Assembly: GCF_017833525.1 (NCBI RefSeq)
Contig: NZ_JAFICD010000001.1
Location: 62,001-126,000, forward strand
Direction: 5' to 3'
DNA length: 64,000 nt
From: Duganella sp. 1411
Lineage (GTDB): Bacteria; Pseudomonadota; Gammaproteobacteria; Burkholderiales; Burkholderiaceae_D
The notes under the pieces: generated by a model
What the model was told of the DNA's origin: nothing
The model's input: only the letters and a program-made list of their open reading frames with translations
Database searches by the model: none
Shown here: positions 57,529 through 64,000 of the stretch, one piece after another
Position numbering within the stretch: position 1 is the first letter of the stretch
Layout of the letters: each line of letters begins with the position of its first letter
Position numbers and translations under genes: made by a program

Positions 57529-57987
57529 ATGAAAGAAAAGCGGATCGTGTTGGATAGGCTCGACTGGCGCATCCTGGAGACATTACAGTGCAACGCCCGC
57601 GTCACCAATACCGAATTGGGTAAGCGGATCGGGCTTTCGCAGCCGGCGGTCACGGCGCGTATCAGGCGGCTGGAGGAGCATGGTGTCATCGAAGGCTATG
57701 CGGCGCGCGTGAACCCCGGTCTGGTTGGCCGTGGCATCGCGGCGATCGTGCGCATCCGTACGACGCACGCCGAGATCAAACGTTGTCTGAGCGCGTTCGC
57801 GGCGATGCCGGAGATCGTCGAGGCGCATCGGATCACCGGCGAAGATTGTTTTTTCGTTCGGATTCTGGTCGAAGAGATGAGCCAACTTGAAGCCGCCGTC
57901 GACGCGCTCGCCAAGTTCGGACCCGTGACCACCTCGGTGGTGCTGGCGAGCTATCCGCCTAAGCCTATCCGCGGGCCGGAGACGTGA
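57529..57987 (+). CDS. Lrp/AsnC family transcriptional regulator
   Basis: The 152-residue protein has an N-terminal helix-turn-helix (LDWRILETLQCNARVTNTEL and IGLSQPAVTARIRRLE) and a C-terminal ligand-binding RAM domain with EAHRITGEDCFFVRILV. Such regulators sense amino acids and form octamers. It is divergent from the RBBP9-like gene, 125 bp apart, which makes control of that gene plausible. Confidence 0.93.
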   Translation: MKEKRIVLDRLDWRILETLQCNARVTNTELGKRIGLSQPAVTARIRRLEEHGVIEGYAARVNPGLVGRGIAAIVRIRTTHAEIKRCLSAFAAMPEIVEAHRITGEDCFFVRILVEEMSQLEAAVDALAKFGPVTTSVVLASYPPKPIRGPET

Positions 57988-58079
57988 CTGTCGGACCGGG
58001 GTGGCCTATGCCGCGCCCGACCACGCCAATATGGAGACGGTTGGTTCGATGGCGACACGCGCCGGCCGGGCACGCACAG

Positions 58080-59141
58080 CTACCTCAACACGATGCGGAA
58101 CACGGAACCGCCACCATCGCCGCGCTGGTAGCTGGCGCGCCCGCCGTGCGCCTGCGCGATGGCCCGCACCACCGCCAGACCCAGGCCGCTGCCGCCGCTG
58201 GCGCGCGCGCGCGAGTCGTTGCCGCGCTGGAAGGCCTCAAACACGTGCGCCGCCAGGTCGTCCTTCAGCCCGGGGCCGTCGTCCTCGACGGCAAGGTGCA
58301 GCGCGCCATTGTCGACCCGCGCCTCGACCAGCACGCGGCCCGGCACGGCGTAGCGGCGGGCGTTGTCCAGCAAGGCGAGCAGCACCTGCCGCACGCGCGT
58401 GATGTCGCACACGACATCGACATCGTCCAGCCGCAGTTCGAGCGCCAGGCCGGCCTGGCGCAGTCCCGGGCCCATCAACTCGGCCAGCTCGCGGATCTCG
58501 TCGGCGATCGGCGCCGAAGCCAGGCGCATGGTCAGGTGGCCGCCGTCGGCCAGGCTGAGCGTGCGCAAGTCGTCGATCAGCCGCGACAGGCCCTCGACCT
58601 GTCCCAGCAGGCTGCGAAATTGCGCCTCGTCGGGCGCGAACACGCCTTCGGCCAGGCCTTGCAGGCGTCCGCGCAGGATCGTCACCGGCGTGCGCAGTTC
58701 GTGGGCGATGGCGGCGTTCCACGTGACCAGTTCGTGCGCGGTGCGCTCGAGCCGTTCGGCCATCGAATTGAAGTCGTCGACCAGCGCGGCCGTCTCGCCG
58801 AGCGAACGGTCGCCGGCGACGGCGCGCGCGTGCAGCTCGCCGCGCGCCACGCGGCGTACGCTGTCGGCCACCGAGTTCAGCGGCGTGAGCAAGCGCCGGG
58901 ACAGCCTTCTGGCCGCCACCACGGCCACCGCCATGGCCGCCAACACCAACAGGCCCATGAAGACCCACTCGGGCCAGGTGGGAATCAGGTTTTCCGGCGG
59001 CGGCAAGCCCGATTCCGGATAGAACATGATCCACAGCGTGTAGAAAGCGTACAGGCTCACCATCACCACCAACGCCATGCCGACCCCCACGGCGCCCATC
59101 GACCACAGGATCTGGCGGCTCAAGCCGGGTTCGCGCATCAC
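58080..59141 (-). CDS. sensor histidine kinase (BaeS/AdeS-like)
   Basis: The 353-residue kinase has two membrane helices (about 13-37 and 58-80) with a short periplasmic loop, a HAMP domain, the H-box AAIAHELRTPVT (about 150), N-box LLALLDNARRYA and G-boxes DDGPGL and GGSGLGLAVV. Its ATG overlaps the response regulator stop by 4 nt. It is placed next to a divergent RND efflux operon, as with AdeS/AdeR and BaeS/BaeR; the signal is unknown. Confidence 0.93.
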   Translation of the reverse strand: MMREPGLSRQILWSMGAVGVGMALVVMVSLYAFYTLWIMFYPESGLPPPENLIPTWPEWVFMGLLVLAAMAVAVVAARRLSRRLLTPLNSVADSVRRVARGELHARAVAGDRSLGETAALVDDFNSMAERLERTAHELVTWNAAIAHELRTPVTILRGRLQGLAEGVFAPDEAQFRSLLGQVEGLSRLIDDLRTLSLADGGHLTMRLASAPIADEIRELAELMGPGLRQAGLALELRLDDVDVVCDITRVRQVLLALLDNARRYAVPGRVLVEARVDNGALHLAVEDDGPGLKDDLAAHVFEAFQRGNDSRARASGGSGLGLAVVRAIAQAHGGRASYQRGDGGGSVFRIVLR

Positions 59142-59878
59142 GTCGGCTCCACCATGCGGTAGCCGACCCCGCGCAGGCTGAACGGCATGCCGGCGACGCC
59201 CGCCTCCTCCAACTTGCGGCGCAATTTGCTGATGTGACTGTCGACGGTGCGCTCCAGCGCGTCGCCTTCCGGCAGGCAGCTGGCCAGCAGCTCGGCGCGG
59301 CTGACCACCCGCCGCGGCGTGCGCGCCAGGTAGACGGCCAGGCGGAACTCGGTCAAGGTCAGCGGCAGCGGCGTGCTGGCGCCATCGGCGACGACACGCG
59401 CCTGATGGGTGTCGAGGTCGATCTCCAGCGGGCCGCAGCGCAGCATGCCGGCGTTGCCGCCGTTGCCGTGGCCGCCGGCGCGCGCGCGCCGCAGCACCGC
59501 GCGCACCCGCGCCACCACCTCGGCCGGGTTGAAGGGCTTGACCACGTAGTCGTCGGCGCCAACACGCAGGGCCAGCAGCTTGTCGAGGTCCTGGTCGTGC
59601 GCGGTCAGCATGATGACCGGCGTGTCGCCGCGCCGGCGCAGCTCGGCCAGCACCTGCCAGCCGTCGGGCTCGGGGATCTTCACATCGAGCAGCACCAGGT
59701 CCGGCTTGAGCGCCAGATGCTGGCGCAGTCCCTCGCGGCCGTCGCCGGCGCCAACGCCGCGCAGGCCGTCGCGCGCCAGGTAGGCGCGGATGATGTCGAC
59801 GATCTCCGGTTCGTCTTCGATGATCAGTACCAGGCCGTCGTTCAGACGTGCCGGGGCGGGAGCGGGTGGGTTGGGCAT
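59138..59878 (-). CDS. OmpR-family response regulator (BaeR/AdeR-like)
   Basis: The 246-residue regulator has a receiver domain with IIEDEPEI acids, the phosphorylated aspartate in PDLVLLDVKIPEPDG and lysine in YVVKPFNP, and a winged-helix DNA-binding domain with FRLAVYLARTPRRVVSRAELL. The start MPNPPAP is chosen for family length; 31 further residues are possible in frame. It probably controls the divergent efflux operon 205 bp away (inference). Confidence 0.93.
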   Translation of the reverse strand: MPNPPAPAPARLNDGLVLIIEDEPEIVDIIRAYLARDGLRGVGAGDGREGLRQHLALKPDLVLLDVKIPEPDGWQVLAELRRRGDTPVIMLTAHDQDLDKLLALRVGADDYVVKPFNPAEVVARVRAVLRRARAGGHGNGGNAGMLRCGPLEIDLDTHQARVVADGASTPLPLTLTEFRLAVYLARTPRRVVSRAELLASCLPEGDALERTVDSHISKLRRKLEEAGVAGMPFSLRGVGYRMVEPT

Positions 59879-60083
59879 CGGCCGTAATAACAGTGCGTGA
59901 AAGATGGGGGTGAAAGCGGGCAATTTACCGGATTCGCGGCGGTCTTGCGAGCCTTTCCGTCCGTTGGGCAACTATTTTACGCCTCCATACAATCTCCACA
60001 TTCGCTGCATCCAATCCTCATGCGCCACGACTAGACTGGCCGGCTGCCGATTAACCACTGTTTTTCAGGAAGTAGCCAAGAGT

Positions 60084-61268
60084 ATGACGATGAAGAGGCA
60101 AGGCCTTACCCGATCGCTGGCGCCGGCGGCGCTGGTGCTGTGCACCGCGTGCGCGCTGGTGGCGTGCGGCAAGCAAAACGCGCCGGAAGTGGCGCCGGCG
60201 CCGGCCGCGCCGCTGGTCTCCACGCTCAAGCTGGCGCCGGTGACGCTGACGCTCGACGACGAATTGCCCGGCCGCGTGGCCGCGCTGCGCACCGCCGAGA
60301 TCCGGCCGCAGGTCGGCGGCATCGTGCTGCGCCGTTGGTTCGAGCAGGGCGCCGAGGTCAAGGCCGGGCAGCCGTTGTTCGAGATCGATCCGGCCGCCTT
60401 CAAGGCCGAGCGCAACGCCGCCGCCGCCGCGTTCGAACGCGCCGAGGCGGTCGCCGCGCGCGCCCGCCAGCAGGCCGCGCGCCTGCAACCGCTGGTGGCG
60501 GCCGACGCCGTCAGCCGCCAGCTGTACGACGATGCCGTGTCGGCCGCGCGGCAGGCCGACGCCGATGTCGCGCTGGCCCGGGCCACGCTGGCGCGGCGCG
60601 CGCTCGATGTCGGCTACGCGCGCGTGAAGGCGCCGATCGCCGGGCGGGTCGGCCAGGCGCTGGTGACCGAAGGCGCGCTGGTCGGCGCCGGCGACGCCAA
60701 TCCGATGGCGCTGGTGCAGCAGATCGACCGCGTGTATGTCGACGTGCGCCAGCCGGCCGCGATGCTGGACGCGATACGCGCGGCGGCCGGCGGCCAGCAC
60801 AGCGCCGACGTCGCCATCGTCGGCGCCAACGGCCGGCCGCTGGCCGTCAAAGGCCGGATTTTGTTCTCGGGCATTAACGTCGACGCCGCCACCGGCGACA
60901 CCGTGGTGCGCGTCGAGGTCGACAACCGCGCGCGCCTGCTGCTGCCCGGCATGTATGTGCGCGCCCGGTTGCCGCGTGGCGGTCCCGCGTCGCAACTGCT
61001 GGTGCCGCAACAGGCGCTGCTGCGCGACAGCGCCGGCAAGCCGCGGGTGTGGGTGGTCGACGCCAGGCAGCGTGCCAGGCTCAGGCCGGTCGAGGCCGGC
61101 CCGCTGGTCGGGCGCCAATATGTGCTGCGCGCCGGCGTGGCCGGCGGCGACAATGTCGTCGTCGAAGGACAGGAGCGCCTGCAGGAGGGCGCCAAGGTGG
61201 TGGCCCGCCCGTGGAAGGCCGCGCCGGGCGCCGGTGCCGCCACCGTGGCCGCCGCCGCTGCCCGCTAA
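60084..61268 (+). CDS. RND efflux periplasmic adaptor (membrane fusion lipoprotein)
   Basis: The 394-residue adaptor is of the AcrA/MexA family. The signal ends in a lipobox LVAC with the likely lipidated Cys near residue 29. The lipoyl/barrel-sandwich halves are GRVAALRTAEIRPQVGGIV and YARVKAPIAGRVGQALV, with a helical hairpin between. The pump gene starts 16 nt downstream. No outer-membrane channel gene is visible yet; it may lie past the right edge. Confidence 0.94.
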   Translation: MTMKRQGLTRSLAPAALVLCTACALVACGKQNAPEVAPAPAAPLVSTLKLAPVTLTLDDELPGRVAALRTAEIRPQVGGIVLRRWFEQGAEVKAGQPLFEIDPAAFKAERNAAAAAFERAEAVAARARQQAARLQPLVAADAVSRQLYDDAVSAARQADADVALARATLARRALDVGYARVKAPIAGRVGQALVTEGALVGAGDANPMALVQQIDRVYVDVRQPAAMLDAIRAAAGGQHSADVAIVGANGRPLAVKGRILFSGINVDAATGDTVVRVEVDNRARLLLPGMYVRARLPRGGPASQLLVPQQALLRDSAGKPRVWVVDARQRARLRPVEAGPLVGRQYVLRAGVAGGDNVVVEGQERLQEGAKVVARPWKAAPGAGAATVAAAAAR

Positions 61269-61284
61269 TTGGACAGGATAGACC

Positions 61285-64000
61285 ATGCCCCAGTTTTTTA
61301 TCAACCGCCCGGTGTTCGCCTGGGTGGTGGCGCTGTTCATCATCCTGCTCGGCCTGATCGCGATTCCGCAATTGCCGATCGCGCGCTTTCCGTCGGTGGC
61401 GCCGCCGAGCGTGACCATCAGTGCCAGCTACGCGGGCGCGTCGCCGCAGACCATGAACGACACGGTGGTCGGCGTGATCGAGCGCGAGCTGTCCAGCGTC
61501 AAGAATTTGCTGTACTTCGAATCGTCGACCGATACCTCCGGTTCGGCGTCGATCACGATCACCTTCAAACCCGGCACCGATCCCGAGCTGGCCCAGGTCG
61601 ACGTGCAAAACCGCATCAAGACGGTCGAGGCGCGCCTGCCGCAGACGGTGCGCCAGAACGGCCTGACGGTCGAATCGGCGTCGTCCGGTTTCCTGATGAT
61701 CGTCGGCCTCAATTCCAGGGATGGCAAGTTCGACGACGTTGACCTGGGCGACTACATGGCGCGCAACATCGTCGAGGAATTGCGCCGCATCGACGGCGTC
61801 GGCAAGATCCAGCTGTTCGGCGCCGAGCGCGCCATGCGCATCTGGGCCGACCCGGCCAAGCTGGTGTCCTACGGCTTGTCGATGGGCGACCTGAACGCGG
61901 CCGTCGCCGCGCAGAACGTGCAGGTCGCGCCGGGCCGCGTGGGCGCCGAGCCCACCCTCGACGGCCAGCGCGTGACGGTGCCGCTGACGGTCGACGGCCA
62001 ACTGCCCGATCCGCGCCAGTTCGCCGCGATCGTGCTGCGCGCCCGCGCCGACGGTTCCAAGGTCACGCTGGGCGACGTCGCCCGCGTCGAGCTGGGCGCG
62101 CAAGGCTACGGCAACGCCACGCGCGAGAACGGCATGGTCGCCACCGGCGCGGCCGTGATCCTGTCGCCCGGCGCCAACGCCGTCAGGACCGCCGACGCGG
62201 TGCGCGCGCGCATGGCCGAGCTGGCGCCGTCGCTGCCGGCCGGCATGCGCTACTCGGTGCCGTTCGACACCGCGCCGTTCGTCAAGATCTCCATCGAAAA
62301 GGTCGTCCACACCTTGATCGAGGCGATGGCGCTGGTGTTCCTGGTGATGTACCTGTTTTTGCAGAAGGTGCGCTACACCTTGATCCCGGCCATCGTCGCG
62401 CCGATCGCCTTGCTCGGCACCTTAGCCGTGATGCTGGCGGCCGGCTACTCGATCAACGTGCTGACCATGTTCGGCCTGGTGCTGGCGATCGGCATCATCG
62501 TCGACGACGCCATCGTGGTGGTCGAGAACGTCGAGCGCATCATGGCCACCGAGGGCCTGCCGCCGAAGGAGGCCACCTCCAAGGCGATGCGGGAGATCAC
62601 CGGCGCCGTGGTCGGCATCACGCTGGTGCTGACGGCGGTGTTCATCCCGATGGCGCTCGCCGGCGGCTCGGTGGGCATCATCTACCGCCAGTTCACGCTG
62701 TCGATGGTGGTGGCGATCCTGTTCTCGGCGCTGCTGGCGCTGACGCTGACGCCGGCGCTGTGCGCGACGCTGCTCAAGCCGGTCGCGCCCGGCGAGCACG
62801 CCGCCAAGGGCCGCTTCTTCGGCTGGTTCAATCGGGGTTTCGAGCGCATGACGGCCGGCTACGAGGGCTGGGTGGTCAAGCTGGTCCGGCGCAGCGGGCG
62901 CGCCATGCTGCTGTTCGCCGCGATCGTCGGCGCGCTGGCGTTCGGGTTCGCCAACCTGCCGTCGTCGTTCATGCCGGAGGAGGACCAGGGCTACTTCATC
63001 ACCTCGATCCAGCTGCCGGCCGACGCCACCACCGGGCGCACGCTGGACGTGGTCCAGCACTTCGAGCGGCATCTGGCCCAGCGCCCCGGCATCGAGAACA
63101 ACCAGTCGATTCTCGGCTTCAGCTTCTCCGGCTCCGGTGCCAACTCGGCCATGGCCTTCACCATGCTCAAGGACTGGGACCGGCGCGACGGCGCCAGCGC
63201 GGCCGAGGAGGTGGCCATGGCGGCGGAGGCGATGGGCCGCATCAATGAAGGCAGCGCCTACAGCGTCATGCCGCCCGCGATCGACGAGCTGGGCAATTCG
63301 TCCGGCTTCGCGCTGCGGCTGCAGGACCGCGCCAACCAGGGCCATGCGGCGCTGGTGGCGGCGCAGGACAAGCTGCTGGAACTGGCCGCGCACAGCGCCC
63401 TGGTGACCGGCGTGTATGCCGACGGCCTGCCGTCCGGCGCCAGCGTGCGGCTCGACATCGACCGCCAGAAGGCCGAGGCGCTGGGGGTGTCCTTCACCGC
63501 CATCGGCGAGACCTTGACCGCCGCCATGGGCTCGACCTATGTGAACGACTTCGTCAACAACGGCCGCGTGCAGCAGGTCATCATCCAGGCCGACGCGGCG
63601 GCGCGCATGCAGGTCGACGACGTGCTCAAACTGTACGTGCGCAACGCCGGCGGCGGCATGGTCGCGCTGTCCGAGGTCGTCACGCCGGTGTGGACCACGG
63701 CGCCGCAGCAGCTGCTGCGCTACCAGGGCTATCCGTCGCTGCGCATCACCGGCGCCGCCGCGCCGGGTGCCTCGTCGGGCGCCGCGATGGCCGAGATGGA
63801 GCGGCTGGCGGCGCAATTGCCGCCGGGCTTCGCGGTCGAATGGAGCGGGCAGTCGCTGCAGGAGCGCGGCTCGGCCGCGCAGGCGCCGATGCTGATGGCG
63901 CTGTCGATGCTGGTGGTGTTCCTGGTGCTGGCGGCGCTGTATGAAAGCTGGGCCATCCCGCTGTCGGTGATGCTGGTCGTGCCGCTCGGCCTGGTCGGCG
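61285..64000 (+). CDS. RND efflux pump, HAE-1 (AcrB/MexB) family (partial)
   Basis: The frame runs from MPQFFINRPVFAWVVA through at least 905 residues to the window edge. It shows the HAE-1 family N-terminus, the conserved proton-relay pair in GIIVDDAIVVVENVE (about residues 405-413) and the AcrB-like porter-domain blocks. HAE-1 pumps export hydrophobic drugs, detergents and solvents by proton antiport. About 130-150 C-terminal residues are outside the window. The adjacent two-component system is the likely regulator. Confidence 0.95.
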   Translation, partial: MPQFFINRPVFAWVVALFIILLGLIAIPQLPIARFPSVAPPSVTISASYAGASPQTMNDTVVGVIERELSSVKNLLYFESSTDTSGSASITITFKPGTDPELAQVDVQNRIKTVEARLPQTVRQNGLTVESASSGFLMIVGLNSRDGKFDDVDLGDYMARNIVEELRRIDGVGKIQLFGAERAMRIWADPAKLVSYGLSMGDLNAAVAAQNVQVAPGRVGAEPTLDGQRVTVPLTVDGQLPDPRQFAAIVLRARADGSKVTLGDVARVELGAQGYGNATRENGMVATGAAVILSPGANAVRTADAVRARMAELAPSLPAGMRYSVPFDTAPFVKISIEKVVHTLIEAMALVFLVMYLFLQKVRYTLIPAIVAPIALLGTLAVMLAAGYSINVLTMFGLVLAIGIIVDDAIVVVENVERIMATEGLPPKEATSKAMREITGAVVGITLVLTAVFIPMALAGGSVGIIYRQFTLSMVVAILFSALLALTLTPALCATLLKPVAPGEHAAKGRFFGWFNRGFERMTAGYEGWVVKLVRRSGRAMLLFAAIVGALAFGFANLPSSFMPEEDQGYFITSIQLPADATTGRTLDVVQHFERHLAQRPGIENNQSILGFSFSGSGANSAMAFTMLKDWDRRDGASAAEEVAMAAEAMGRINEGSAYSVMPPAIDELGNSSGFALRLQDRANQGHAALVAAQDKLLELAAHSALVTGVYADGLPSGASVRLDIDRQKAEALGVSFTAIGETLTAAMGSTYVNDFVNNGRVQQVIIQADAAARMQVDDVLKLYVRNAGGGMVALSEVVTPVWTTAPQQLLRYQGYPSLRITGAAAPGASSGAAMAEMERLAAQLPPGFAVEWSGQSLQERGSAAQAPMLMALSMLVVFLVLAALYESWAIPLSVMLVVPLGLVG

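Overview
The window looks like chromosomal DNA of a GC-rich betaproteobacterium of the family Oxalobacteraceae (Massilia/Duganella/Rugamonas type). This rests on very high GC with long spurious antisense frames, the gene orders gloB-methyltransferase-rnhA-dnaQ and wrbA-DUF2069, a PEP-CTERM protein, many c-di-GMP proteins, and intergenic palindromes of the kind common in this group. The genus assignment is inference; no rRNA is present.

Layout. 1-9 kb: alpha/beta hydrolase (partial) and thyA, a chemoreceptor, a RhlE-type helicase, a threonine-aldolase-like lyase and an MsbA-like ABC exporter. 8.2-14.9 kb: six minus-strand genes (wrbA, DUF2069, FAD oxidase, DUF4124, FtsX-type permease, AttH-like lipocalin); the last five overlap one another by 1-4 nt. 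15-24 kb: YihY, a HAF-repeat protein, a CBS protein, a DUF3369/EAL regulator, aroC and an MFS transporter. 23-36 kb: HDOD and GGDEF/EAL signalling proteins, an AidB-like dehydrogenase, upp, Hpt, a cold-shock gene, a LysR regulator, malate synthase, gloB, methyltransferase, rnhA, dnaQ and a PEP-CTERM protein.

After tRNA-Val(CAC) at 36.75 kb comes an approximately 20 kb accessory stress region: a triple-BON protein, NUDIX, an overlapping operon of zinc alcohol dehydrogenase, APH/AAA kinase fusion and P-type ATPase, two universal stress proteins, a PAS/GGDEF/EAL protein with a dead receiver domain, two Hsp20 chaperones, a broken FtsH, an MgtA-type ATPase, an erythromycin-esterase-like gene with an internal deletion, a phosphoribosyltransferase, a DUF1540 protein and a broken L,D-transpeptidase. 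The gene set resembles low-oxygen/stress loci known in Burkholderia. The sequence supports that reading: FNR/ANR-like boxes lie 31-33 bp (centre to centre) upstream of -10-like hexamers, the class II FNR geometry, before the BON, adh, Usp and hsp20 genes, and more weakly before DUF1540. The same arrangement occurs outside the region before cspA and the chemoreceptor. This candidate oxygen-responsive regulon is the most interesting thing in the window.

56.8-64 kb: an RBBP9-like hydrolase, an Lrp regulator, and a BaeSR-like two-component system divergent from an RND efflux adaptor and pump; the pump gene runs off the right edge. Several decayed genes (ftsH, the esterase, a probable dienelactone hydrolase remnant, the L,D-transpeptidase) show that the stress region is losing parts by small deletions and frameshifts.
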